Assembly: GCA_900471525.1 (NCBI GenBank)
Contig: UCEZ01000031.1
Coordinates: 62,001 to 126,000, forward strand
Length of the DNA stretch: 64,000 nucleotides
Source: Hyphomicrobiales bacterium
GTDB taxonomy: Bacteria > Pseudomonadota > Alphaproteobacteria > Rhizobiales > Rhizobiaceae
Reading direction: 5' to 3'
Of the stretch, positions 1-7,840 are shown piece after piece; the stretch's first letter is position 1; every line of letters starts with the position of its first letter. The position numbers were made by a program, and so were the translations under genes. The notes under the pieces are model-generated. The model saw only the letters and a program-made list of their open reading frames with translations. It had not been told where the DNA came from and did no database searches.

Positions 1-125
1 TCAGGGCGAAATTCCTCGACCGGATCGGACGGATACTGCCCACCGCTGCTATCTTTTCTTGCTCAGTCAGCAAGGCCATGCGGAAAACCTTTAGGCTATG
101 GAAAACGGTTCCGTCGGTTTGAGAA

Positions 126-152
126 AGCGGGCGCGAACCCAACGCGCCCGCT
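126..152 (-). terminator. Rho-independent-type hairpin after the PotD-like gene
   Basis: A perfect 10-bp inverted repeat (AGCGGGCGCG / CGCGCCCGCT, 7-nt loop) begins 10 bases downstream of the stop codon of the minus-strand binding-protein gene. The minus-strand RNA continues with a short U-rich stretch (TTTCTC). The arrangement fits a terminator ending the operon. The remaining bases 1-125 show no gene I can support. Confidence 0.6.
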
Positions 153-161
153 CATTGCGCC

Positions 162-1172
162 TTATTTGGCCTGCCACGCGTACCAGCGCTCGCCGATCGC
201 ATCGCGATTGGCAGCCCAATACGCCATGTCGGCATTGATCTGGCTCGCCGACTGCATGTCCGGCAGGGTCATGCGCAGCTTTTCATCCATGATGGCGCTG
301 GAATCGAGATTGATCGGCGCGTAGCCGGTGGTGATCGCCATGTTGGCCTGGGCATCGGCGCTGGTGGCCGCCGCAATAAACTTCATCGCCGCTTCCTTGT
401 TGTTCGTACCCTTCGGCACGACAAGGGCATCCGCCGCCGTGATGTTCTGATCCCAGGACGTTTCGACGGTAACGCCGGTTTCGGCAAGCGCCGTCAGACG
501 GCCATTCCAGAAGGAACCGAAAGGCGCTTCAGCAGAAGCAAGAAGCTGCTGCGATTGCGCGCCGCCGGTCCACCAGATGATGTCGGCCTTGATCGTGTCG
601 AGCTTCTTGAAGGCACGATCCAGGTCGAGAGGATAGAGCTTCTCGGGCGCGACGCCGTCTGCCAGCAAGGCAGCTTCGATCACGCCAGGCGCCGACCATT
701 TGTAGAAGGTGCGCTTTCCGGGAAACTTCACGGTGTCGAAGAGATCAGCCCAGGTCTTCGGGCAGGCAGAGACCGCGTCCTTGTTGCAGCCGATGACGAA
801 GGAGTAATAGAAACTGCCGACGGAGTAGTCGGTCAGGAAGCGTGGATCGAGCTTGGATTTGTCGATGATCGAGAAATCCAGCTTTTCGAGCATTCCGGCC
901 TGGCCGGCCTGGACGGCATAGTCACCCTCGACGTCGACGACGTCCCAGGTGACGCTGCCGGCCTCGACCATGGCCTTGAGCTTGCCGTAGTCGGTCGGTC
1001 CATCCTGCACCACGTTGATGCCGTTTTCCGAAGTGAACGGATCGGCCCAGGCCGTCTTTTGCGCGTCCTGCGTCGTCCCGCCCCAACTGGTGAAGACCAG
1101 GTCGGCGGCGCTTGCCTGTGTCGAAAGACCAAGCGTTGCGGCCATTGCCGCGATAATCAAACTGTTTTTCAT
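162..1172 (-). CDS. PotD-like ABC transporter substrate-binding protein
   Basis: This 336-aa periplasmic binding protein has a clear Sec signal peptide (hydrophobic core up to STQASA, cleavage near residue 22). The mature start ADLVFTSWGGTTQD is typical of spermidine/putrescine-type (SBP_bac_8) proteins. Its length is normal for the family. The ATG at 1172 follows a good Shine-Dalgarno (GGAG region). It is the last gene seen of the minus-strand operon that starts at 6492, but no permease or ATPase lies in the window; they may lie beyond the left edge or the protein may use partners elsewhere. The ligand is unknown. The operon context suggests a nitrogenous or organic-acid substrate for the neighbouring monooxygenase pathway, which is inference. 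Confidence 0.9.
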   Translation of the reverse strand: MKNSLIIAAMAATLGLSTQASAADLVFTSWGGTTQDAQKTAWADPFTSENGINVVQDGPTDYGKLKAMVEAGSVTWDVVDVEGDYAVQAGQAGMLEKLDFSIIDKSKLDPRFLTDYSVGSFYYSFVIGCNKDAVSACPKTWADLFDTVKFPGKRTFYKWSAPGVIEAALLADGVAPEKLYPLDLDRAFKKLDTIKADIIWWTGGAQSQQLLASAEAPFGSFWNGRLTALAETGVTVETSWDQNITAADALVVPKGTNNKEAAMKFIAAATSADAQANMAITTGYAPINLDSSAIMDEKLRMTLPDMQSASQINADMAYWAANRDAIGERWYAWQAK

Positions 1173-1306
1173 GTTCCCTTGCTCCGTTGATTTTTGACTG
1201 TTTTTCTTACCTTCATGACAGCCGTCGGCTGTCCGTCCCGGGCTTTCCCTGGAAGGTGATGGAATCCCGAAATGTCGTCTTCGATGAGCCGTCGGCTCCT
1301 GCCGGA

Positions 1307-1636
1307 TCAGACCGGCCGCGATCCCCCCGTCGGTGAAAAGGCTGCCGGTTTCATGATCTTGTTTTCAGCGACCTCGATGAGATCCCGTATCTTCGGCAGA
1401 AACGCCTGCCAGTCCGCATCCGCCATCAACCGGCCGCGGCGCGCCTCCCGGTCGTCGAGGCTCGAAAAGCCCCAGATATGGACAATCTCGTTGATCACGC
1501 CGATTTCCGAGAAGAAGTAACCGATCAGCTCGCCCAGATGTTTCTTCTGGATGGCGATGCCCTCCTCTTCCACGACCTTGAGATAGGCTGGGATGGCACC
1601 GTTCTTCAGCCGGTAAGTGCGAATCTCGTAGACCAT
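1307..1636 (-). CDS. NIPSNAP family protein
   Basis: A small protein of about 109 aa whose N-terminus (MVYEIRTYRLKNG) and conserved histidine/tryptophan segments are typical of the NIPSNAP ferredoxin-like (dimeric alpha/beta barrel) family. Bacterial members often sit in catabolic operons, with no settled activity. The ATG at 1636 was chosen because family members start at this motif. A GTG at 1645 overlapping the upstream stop (GTGA) is an alternative that would imply translational coupling to the aldehyde dehydrogenase. The gene lies between the aldehyde dehydrogenase and the binding protein of the monooxygenase operon. Confidence 0.8.
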   Translation of the reverse strand: MVYEIRTYRLKNGAIPAYLKVVEEEGIAIQKKHLGELIGYFFSEIGVINEIVHIWGFSSLDDREARRGRLMADADWQAFLPKIRDLIEVAENKIMKPAAFSPTGGSRPV

Positions 1637-1641
1637 CGCCG

Positions 1642-3108
1642 TCACCGCATCACGAAAGGATCGGGGATCGGATCATCGGATGTGCGAAGCCACACGGTCT
1701 TGGTGCGGGTGTAGCTCAGCGCTGCCGCAAGCCCGCCTTCGCGGCCGTCGCCGGAAAGCCCCGAGCCGCCAAACGGCGCGATCGGCGAGACCGCGCGATA
1801 GGTGTTGACCCAGACGATGCCGGCACGGATGGATTTCATCAGCCGGTGCGCCCGCGTCAGGTTCTGCGTGAAGATACCGGAAGCGAGTCCATAGGGCGTG
1901 CTGTTGGCCAGTTCGACCGCTTCAGCCTCCGTCTCGAAGGAGACGACGGAGAGAACCGGACCGAAGAATTCCTTGTCTAGTGACGGCGACTTCGTGCCGT
2001 CGCAATCGAGAATCGTCGGACGATAGAAATACCCCTCCCCGGCCGGTGCCGAGCCACCGGTCACCAGCTTCGCCCCGGCCTCGAGAGACGCGGCGACCAG
2101 CGTTTCGATATGCCGTCGCTGCCGTTCCGTTGCCAGCGGCCCGACCTCGGTATCCATGGAGAGCGGCGAACCGATGCGGATCGCCTCGGCCTTGGCAGCG
2201 AGAATTTCGAGAAACCGGTCCTTGATGCCGCGCTCGACGATCAACCGCGAGGCGGCGACGCAACTCTGGCCGGTGGCGGCAAAAATGCCGGCGACCTGGG
2301 CATTCGCCGCACTTTCGAGATCGGCATCGGCAAAGACGAGAAGCGGCGACTTGCCGCCCAGTTCGAGAGAGGTGGACGCCAGGTTTTCCGCCGAACTGCG
2401 AACAATGTGGCGAGCGGTCTCGGCCCCGCCGGTAAACGCGATATGGGCGACCTTCGGATGCGCGGTGAGCGCAGCCCCGCAATTAGGCCCAAACCCGGTG
2501 ATGACATTGACGACACCGGGCGGGAAGCCCGCCTCGTCCACGAGCCGGGCGAATTCGAGCAGTGGCGCCGGGCCATCTTCCGAAGCCTTGACGACGATCG
2601 TGCATCCCGCCGCAAGTGCCGGACCGATTTTGACGGCAGCGAGAAACAGCTGGCTGTTCCATGGCACGATGGCCGCGACGACACCGACGGGCTCGCGACG
2701 CAGCCAGACGTCCATATCCGCCTTGTCGATCGGCAGCGAGGCCCCTTCTATCTTGTCCGCGAGCCCGGCATAATAGCGATAATAGTCAGCGACATAGGCG
2801 ATCTGCGAGGATGTCTCGCGAATGATCTTGCCGGTATCGCGGGTTTCCAGTTCGGCCAGCCTCGGCACGCTCGCCGCGATGAGATCGGCGAGCCGGTAGA
2901 GCAGCTTGCCGCGCTGCGTCGCCGTCATCCGGCTCCAGCGGCCACCGTCATAGAGTGCCCGGTGAGCCGCCTCGACCGCCCGATCGACATCGGCCTCGCG
3001 GCTTTCGGGCATCTCCGCCCACGCAGCGCCCGTCGCCGGATCAACGCTTTGAAAGCGCGCCTCGCCATTGCTGAAACGTCCGTCGATGTAACATTGAAAC
3101 TGCTGCAT
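1642..3108 (-). CDS. NAD(P)-dependent aldehyde dehydrogenase
   Basis: About 488 aa, the usual length for the ALDH superfamily. The Rossmann cofactor region, the general-base motif LELGGKSPLL and the catalytic cysteine motif ATGQSCVAASR are all present. The start at MQQFQCYIDGRF was chosen over an upstream extension because it follows the LLM gene stop and has a GGGGAG Shine-Dalgarno. It probably oxidises an aldehyde made by the LLM monooxygenase encoded immediately upstream to a carboxylate. The exact substrate cannot be read from the sequence. It is tightly packed in the minus-strand operon. Confidence 0.93.
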   Translation of the reverse strand: MQQFQCYIDGRFSNGEARFQSVDPATGAAWAEMPESREADVDRAVEAAHRALYDGGRWSRMTATQRGKLLYRLADLIAASVPRLAELETRDTGKIIRETSSQIAYVADYYRYYAGLADKIEGASLPIDKADMDVWLRREPVGVVAAIVPWNSQLFLAAVKIGPALAAGCTIVVKASEDGPAPLLEFARLVDEAGFPPGVVNVITGFGPNCGAALTAHPKVAHIAFTGGAETARHIVRSSAENLASTSLELGGKSPLLVFADADLESAANAQVAGIFAATGQSCVAASRLIVERGIKDRFLEILAAKAEAIRIGSPLSMDTEVGPLATERQRRHIETLVAASLEAGAKLVTGGSAPAGEGYFYRPTILDCDGTKSPSLDKEFFGPVLSVVSFETEAEAVELANSTPYGLASGIFTQNLTRAHRLMKSIRAGIVWVNTYRAVSPIAPFGGSGLSGDGREGGLAAALSYTRTKTVWLRTSDDPIPDPFVMR

Positions 3109-3112
3109 CGCC

Positions 3113-4150
3113 CTACTCCCCGAATGCCGGCATGACTTCGGCAATGAAGCGTTCGAGCGAGGCCTTCTTGCGCGCAAAGCTCATGCCGGTGTCGATCCAG
3201 AAGGAAAATTCGTCGTAGCCCATGGCCTCGTAGGCCTTGAGTCGGCCGATCACTTCGCCGGCATCGCCGACCACATTGTTGCGGCGCATGACTTCGGCGG
3301 ACAGCATGGCATTGGCAGCGATATCCTCGGCCGGAATGCGCTCGATCAGACCCTGATGAATCGGCTTTTCGTTCTTGAACCAGGCGAAGAAGTAATTGTA
3401 GTAGACGCTCATCTCATGCGCGGCCTGCGCGATGTCGGCTTCGTCGGACCCAACGTAGGTATGGCGCAAAAGCATGATCTTCGGTCGCTCCACGCTGTTA
3501 TTCTTGGCGCAGGCTTCGTTGAAGCGCCCCATCAACGTCTCGACTTCATCATCCCCCTGCCAGAGAGGCGTCACCTGGACATTGCATCCGTTGGCGACGG
3601 CAAATTCGTGCGAATTCGGATCGCGCGCCGCCACCCAGATCGGCGGGTGCTGCTGGATCGGTTTCGGCGCGGAGGTGGTCGACGGGAATTTGTAGAACTC
3701 GCCATCATGCGCATAGTCGCCCTCCCATAGCTTCTGCACGGCCGGGATCAATTCACGCATGCGCTGGCCGGCACCCCAGGCATCAAGCCCCGGCAACAGG
3801 CGTTCGTACTCGAAGGAATAGGCGCCGCGGGCAATGCCGATATCCAGCCGTCCGTCGCAGATGAGATCGGTCATCGCCGCTTCGCCGGCAAGCTTGATCG
3901 GATGCCAGAACGGCGCGATCACGGTGCCGGTGCCAAGACGCACATTGCTGGTCCGCCGGGCGAGGTCGGCAATGGTGATGAAGGGATTGGGCGCAATGGT
4001 GAAGTCCATGCCATGATGTTCGCCGGTCCAGATCGCGTGCATGCCGCCCTTGTCGGCGATTTCGCAGAGCGCCACGAACTCCTCGTAGAGGGTCTTGTGA
4101 TCCTGCTCCGCGTCGAGCCGCTCCATATGAACGAAGAGAGAGAATTTCAT
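3113..4150 (-). CDS. LLM class flavin-dependent oxidoreductase (luciferase-like monooxygenase)
   Basis: This 345-aa protein has the bacterial-luciferase TIM-barrel signature: MKFSLFVHMERLD at the N-terminus, GGMHAIWTGEHHG, and RLGTGTVIAPFWHPIKLAGE with DGRLDIGIARG. Such enzymes use reduced FMN and O2 to oxygenate organic substrates. The reduced flavin would come from the flavin reductase encoded just upstream, and the products fit the hydrolase and aldehyde dehydrogenase beside it. ATG at 4150 is preceded by AAGGAAGG. The substrate is unknown. Confidence 0.92.
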   Translation of the reverse strand: MKFSLFVHMERLDAEQDHKTLYEEFVALCEIADKGGMHAIWTGEHHGMDFTIAPNPFITIADLARRTSNVRLGTGTVIAPFWHPIKLAGEAAMTDLICDGRLDIGIARGAYSFEYERLLPGLDAWGAGQRMRELIPAVQKLWEGDYAHDGEFYKFPSTTSAPKPIQQHPPIWVAARDPNSHEFAVANGCNVQVTPLWQGDDEVETLMGRFNEACAKNNSVERPKIMLLRHTYVGSDEADIAQAAHEMSVYYNYFFAWFKNEKPIHQGLIERIPAEDIAANAMLSAEVMRRNNVVGDAGEVIGRLKAYEAMGYDEFSFWIDTGMSFARKKASLERFIAEVMPAFGE

Positions 4151-4155
4151 CGCGA

Positions 4156-5082
4156 TCAGGCCTTCCTTGAAACCGGGTGGACTTTGCCGGCTGTCTCATT
4201 GCCGAAATAAACGCCGAAATTGCCGATCGAGTTTTCCAGATCGAAACGCCGGATAATATCGGCGGTCGCCGTGCTGTCGAATTTCTGCTGAAGCACATCG
4301 GCGGGGGTCAGGAAGCGCCCGGCGATCGGTTCACCACTGCTCGCGGTTGCCCGATAGACGATGTGCTGCCGATTGTCGGTGCGGCTTTCATAGACGGAAT
4401 AAAGGAAGCCGACGGAGACGGTCAGCCCTGTCAGCGTTTCAAGGTAGTCCCGCAGGACCTGCGTCGGCTCACCGCCTTCCATGGCGCATGTCGGCAGGCT
4501 CAAAATCTCGCTGCCAAGCAGGAGCACGGACCCGTCGCGCTCGATCACCGCGCTCAGTTGCGCTTCGCCTTCGGCGGCCGCGGATACAGCCTTGCCCGCC
4601 AAGGCTGGGGTGAAATAGCTGCCGCGTGCATAGCCGAGACCGTTCCTGCCACTGTTGTCGAAGGCCTTCACCCGGCCCGTTATGATGACGTGATCGCCCG
4701 CGTCCACCACCTGTTCGGTCGAACAATCGAACCAGGCCGCCACGTCAGCAAAGATCGGCGATCCCTCAGGGCCTTTCCGCCATTCGACGGCAGCGAAGCG
4801 ATCCTCGACCGGGCGGGCGAAGGTGTTGGAAACATCCTTCTGGGTTTCCGACAGGATATTCACCGCGAACTTTCCGGCTCCGGTCATCGTTTCGAAATTC
4901 CGTGAGGTCTTTGCCAGGCACACGAGGAGCAAGGGCGGGTCCAGCGAAACCGAGGTGAAGGAATTGGCGGTGAAGCCGACCGGACGACCGGACGAGTCAT
5001 GCGCGGTCACCACCGTCACACCGGTCGGAAACGCGCCGAACGCGTCACGCAGGGCGCGGGCATCGAAACTCGCTTCGCTCAT
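4156..5082 (-). CDS. Flavin reductase with a C-terminal Nudix-like extension
   Basis: A 308-aa protein. Residues 1 to about 165 form an HpaC-type flavin reductase domain (FPTGVTVVTA, FTANSFTSVSLDPPLLLVCL), the partner that supplies reduced flavin to the neighbouring monooxygenase. Residues from about 175 to 300 form an extra domain resembling a degenerate Nudix fold (VIERDGSVLLLG, then EPTQVLRDYLETLTGL) without an intact Nudix box. Plain flavin reductases are about 160-180 aa, so this is a fusion. It starts with ATG at 5082 behind GGAGGAG, overlapping the hydrolase stop (ATGA), which implies coupled translation. Confidence 0.88.
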   Translation of the reverse strand: MSEASFDARALRDAFGAFPTGVTVVTAHDSSGRPVGFTANSFTSVSLDPPLLLVCLAKTSRNFETMTGAGKFAVNILSETQKDVSNTFARPVEDRFAAVEWRKGPEGSPIFADVAAWFDCSTEQVVDAGDHVIITGRVKAFDNSGRNGLGYARGSYFTPALAGKAVSAAAEGEAQLSAVIERDGSVLLLGSEILSLPTCAMEGGEPTQVLRDYLETLTGLTVSVGFLYSVYESRTDNRQHIVYRATASSGEPIAGRFLTPADVLQQKFDSTATADIIRRFDLENSIGNFGVYFGNETAGKVHPVSRKA

Positions 5083-5876
5083 TTCATCTCCTCCGGTTTT
5101 GCCAGCCAGTCCGAGAGGATCGTGTTCACCTCATCGGGCGCTGTCAGATTGACCATATGCCGATGACCGTCGATCAGCACGGCGTAACCGCAAGGAGCGG
5201 CATCCGCCATCGCGCGCGCCATGGTCGGGGTCGAGTTAGGGTCGTCGGCTCCGGTCAAAAACAGTGCCGGACATCCGATATTCGGCCAGCAATCGGCATA
5301 GGTGCTGTCCCCGGCCGCAAAGGCGGCATAGGCGGCGGCATAACCGGCGCGATCGACCGAAGACAGCCAGCGGTGGGTTAGACGGTACACATCGCTGTCC
5401 TGACTGTCCGCTCCGAACCAGCGCAGCAACGGACCGTCGACATCCACCTGCCCGGCGCGGATTTCCCGCGCCCTTTCGATAACTGCGGCGCTCGCGGCGG
5501 CATCGCGGCGATAGACCGCGTTCAGAAGAGCAACCCGAGACACTCTCTCGCCGAACGTGGCCGCCGCGCCGCCGGCAATCAGCGCGCCCATCGAATGTCC
5601 GGCCACATTGGCATGATCAAGCTCAAGATCATTGAGAAAGAGGCCGAGCCACGCCACAAAGGCTTCAAGCCCTGCGTCTTCCGGCAACGGCCGGCTTTCA
5701 CCATGCCCGGGCATATCGACAGCGATCACACGGTGGCTCCTGCTGAGTGCTGCCATTTGCGGCGCCCAGGCTTCCAGCCGCATGCCGACCCCATGGATCA
5801 GCACCAGCGGCTCGCCGGAGCCATGCTCCGCATAGGCCATACCGTTCTTCGTGTGAAACCGCCGGATCATTTCCAT
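5079..5876 (-). CDS. Alpha/beta hydrolase
   Basis: About 265 aa of the alpha/beta-hydrolase fold. The oxyanion motif VLIHGVG, the nucleophile elbow GHSMGAL and a late aspartate (TGADDPNS) and histidine (DGHRHMVNL) give a complete catalytic triad. The start at 5876 (MEMIRRF) follows the upstream stop and a GAGG ribosome-binding site; the longer open frame runs into the previous gene. It probably hydrolyses an ester, lactone or enol-lactone made in this oxygenase pathway. Its stop overlaps the flavin reductase start. Confidence 0.9.
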   Translation of the reverse strand: MEMIRRFHTKNGMAYAEHGSGEPLVLIHGVGMRLEAWAPQMAALSRSHRVIAVDMPGHGESRPLPEDAGLEAFVAWLGLFLNDLELDHANVAGHSMGALIAGGAAATFGERVSRVALLNAVYRRDAAASAAVIERAREIRAGQVDVDGPLLRWFGADSQDSDVYRLTHRWLSSVDRAGYAAAYAAFAAGDSTYADCWPNIGCPALFLTGADDPNSTPTMARAMADAAPCGYAVLIDGHRHMVNLTAPDEVNTILSDWLAKPEEMK

Positions 5877-5883
5877 ACCAGCC

Positions 5884-6492
5884 TCAGACCGCTGCCGGAT
5901 TGCTGGCATCGTTGCCGAGATCCTTGAGATCCTGGTAGCGGTCGCCGATGCGATGATGCGGACGCCCGCCGACTGATGCGCCGAGAGCAACGAGGATTTC
6001 ATTGGCCGCAGGCGCGTCGCCGATGGACGTCTGGATGGTGAGATAGTGCGAGCGGCGCCCCTCGTCGTTCTTGTCCATCAGCGGGATCATCACCGGCGCA
6101 TTGGCCGGACCGCGGGTGTTGCAGAAGGCGAGATAGGATTTGGCACCGACTGCCGTGCGGTAGTGATTGCCGAAACGCAGCGTGTGGATCAGTGCCGAGG
6201 CGTGTTCAAGCTCACCGTCCAGCCCGACGACCGCCGCCTTGCCATAGGCCTCGACCTGCTCACCCGACCCGACGGCATCAATGATCATCCGCGTCAGCAA
6301 TTCGCCGAGTATCGGCGCTGCCGCATGGATCTCCGGCTTGAGGTCTTCCACGAAGCCCTGCCCGGCCCAGGGGTTCTTCACCACGGCCATCGCCGCATAG
6401 AGCTTGAGCGGCGCGGCGGCCGCCTTGCCTCCTTCGACCAGAGTGGTTTCCACCTGAAGAAGCGTTTTGCGGATTTCGAGAGCCAAGGCCAT
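5884..6492 (-). CDS. Amino acid synthesis family protein (DUF1185-type)
   Basis: About 202 aa, beginning MALALEIRKTLLQVETTLVEGG. The segments AMAVVKNPWAGQGF, GKAAVVGLDGELEHASALIHTLRFGNH and HYLTIQTSIGDAPAANEI-like motifs match the DUF1185 / AA_synth family, which is common in alphaproteobacterial catabolic operons. Its biochemical activity is not established; the family name is historical. It is the first gene of the minus-strand operon, directly downstream of the palindromic operator at 6520-6531, so it should be the gene controlled most directly by the divergent GntR regulator. Confidence 0.82.
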   Translation of the reverse strand: MALALEIRKTLLQVETTLVEGGKAAAAPLKLYAAMAVVKNPWAGQGFVEDLKPEIHAAAPILGELLTRMIIDAVGSGEQVEAYGKAAVVGLDGELEHASALIHTLRFGNHYRTAVGAKSYLAFCNTRGPANAPVMIPLMDKNDEGRRSHYLTIQTSIGDAPAANEILVALGASVGGRPHHRIGDRYQDLKDLGNDASNPAAV

Positions 6493-6519
6493 TTTCCTTC
6501 TATTTCGATATTCCGTATG

Positions 6520-6531
6520 ATGGTATACCAT
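6520..6531. promoter_or_regulatory. Candidate GntR-family operator palindrome
   Basis: A perfect 12-bp palindrome, ATGGTATACCAT, sits between the divergent starts at 6492 and 6574. Its TGGTATACCA core resembles sites bound by FadR-subfamily GntR regulators. The position would allow control of both the monooxygenase operon and autoregulation of the regulator gene. The palindrome is directly visible; the binding is inference. Confidence 0.65.
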
Positions 6532-6573
6532 AAGACCGCGTGTCAAGCCTTGTTTGGAATCATTTCTGCCTCT

Positions 6574-7311
6574 ATGAAAGAAACCATGAACCGGAACCTG
6601 TTTGCCCCGACCACCGAGATCGCCCCGAATCTGGAGTCACTCCGGATCGATACACCGCCGGTAACCCTGCGCGAAATGGCGCTGGAGCGGCTGCGCAATG
6701 CGATCATTGCCGGCCTCTTCAGCCCGGGACAGCGGCTCGTCGAGCGCACCTTGTGCGACCAGCTCGGCGTATCGCGCTCGGTCATCCGCGAAGTGCTGCG
6801 CCATCTGGAAACGGAGGGTCTTGTCGAAACAGCCCCCAAGCAGGGACCGATCGTCGCCCTGATCGACTGGCATCAGGCGCGCCAGATTTACGATGTCCGG
6901 ATCGCGCTTGAAACGACGGCGGTCGCCGATTGCGCCCGCAATGCCGATTCAGCGACGAAGGAAAAGCTGAAGACGGTGCTGGAGGACCTCGACCGCAATT
7001 CCCGCAAGAACGACGCCCTGACGATCCTTGCCGCAACAACGGAGTTCTATGAGACGATCTTCCTGTCAGGCGGCCACGAGATCGCCTGGGATATCGTCAA
7101 GCGGCTGAACAGCCGTATTTCCCGGCTCAGGGTGATGACCCTTTCCACGACCAACCGGACGGTATCGGGGCCTGCGAGAATGCGCGAAATCTTCAACGCC
7201 ATCCTGCGCAATGATCCCGACGCTGCAACCACGGCCTGCCGCGCCCACATCATGGAGGCTGCCAAGATTGCCGAGAGCCTGCTCGCCCCCACGGACGAAG
7301 CGAAGTTCTAG
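6574..7311 (+). CDS. GntR family transcriptional regulator (FCD/FadR subfamily)
   Basis: About 245 aa. An N-terminal winged helix-turn-helix (LRNAIIAGLFSPGQRLVERTLCDQLGVSRSVIREVLRHLE broken into its usual motifs, residues about 37-85) is followed by an all-helical FCD ligand-binding domain. Start candidates are ATG 6574 and ATG 6586; the larger open frame further upstream overlaps the divergent gene and is rejected. It is divergent from the monooxygenase operon with a palindrome between them, so it is probably that operon's repressor, released by a pathway metabolite. Confidence 0.9.
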   Translation: MKETMNRNLFAPTTEIAPNLESLRIDTPPVTLREMALERLRNAIIAGLFSPGQRLVERTLCDQLGVSRSVIREVLRHLETEGLVETAPKQGPIVALIDWHQARQIYDVRIALETTAVADCARNADSATKEKLKTVLEDLDRNSRKNDALTILAATTEFYETIFLSGGHEIAWDIVKRLNSRISRLRVMTLSTTNRTVSGPARMREIFNAILRNDPDAATTACRAHIMEAAKIAESLLAPTDEAKF

Positions 7312-7346
7312 CAGGCCAGCGACAACGCCAAGCAGGAAGCGAACGC

Positions 7347-7742
7347 CTAAGCGGCCACTGTTTGCCTGAGCGCGGCCCTTGGCCGAACGATGCAGTCCGC
7401 GATGTCGGCGACGTCGTTCAGTTCTTCCGCATGGCGTTGACCCCATGCGCAGAGTGAGAGAAGCACCGGCTCAAGGCCGAGCCCAAGCTCCGTCGCGCTA
7501 TATTCGACGCGGGCCGGCATCTCGGCGAATATCCGTCGCCGCACTAGGCCGTGCTCTTCCATCTCGCGCAGCTGCTGGATCAGAACTTTTTGCGTGATCT
7601 CCGGCATCATGCGTTTCAACTCCGAAAGCCGCTTCGGGCCGCCGAACACATAATAGAGAATGACCGGTTTCCAGCGGCCGGAGATCACCTTCAATGCCCG
7701 CTCGACCGGCAGCTTCGGGAGCCTTTTCGTCACGTCCGTCAT
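7347..7742 (-). CDS. HxlR family transcriptional regulator
   Basis: About 131 aa. The winged-helix sequence VISGRWKPVILYYVFGGPKRLSELKR, read across its two halves, and ITQKVLIQQLREMEEHGLV are diagnostic for HxlR/MarR-like regulators. The start MTDVTKRLP at 7742 has a strong Shine-Dalgarno, GGGAGGTGACC. It is divergent from a quinone oxidoreductase gene and shares a short promoter region with an inverted repeat. Relatives such as QorR or YodB respond to quinones or electrophiles, so control of the neighbour is a reasonable inference. Confidence 0.9.
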   Translation of the reverse strand: MTDVTKRLPKLPVERALKVISGRWKPVILYYVFGGPKRLSELKRMMPEITQKVLIQQLREMEEHGLVRRRIFAEMPARVEYSATELGLGLEPVLLSLCAWGQRHAEELNDVADIADCIVRPRAALRQTVAA

Positions 7743-7799
7743 GGTCACCTCCCGGTGGGTATGGAACGAAAGAGTGTGTATTTTTAACCTCAAGCCTAC

Positions 7800-7814
7800 A
7801 GGTAAACAGTACCT
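7800..7814. promoter_or_regulatory. Candidate HxlR operator
   Basis: Inverted repeat AGGTA-AACAG-TACCT lies in the 98-bp divergent promoter region between the HxlR gene and the quinone oxidoreductase, 27 bp upstream of the latter's ATG. Size and symmetry fit a dimeric winged-helix regulator site. The repeat is seen; binding is inferred. Confidence 0.5.
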
Positions 7815-7840
7815 CGCATCATTTCAACGCGAGGTCTGCC

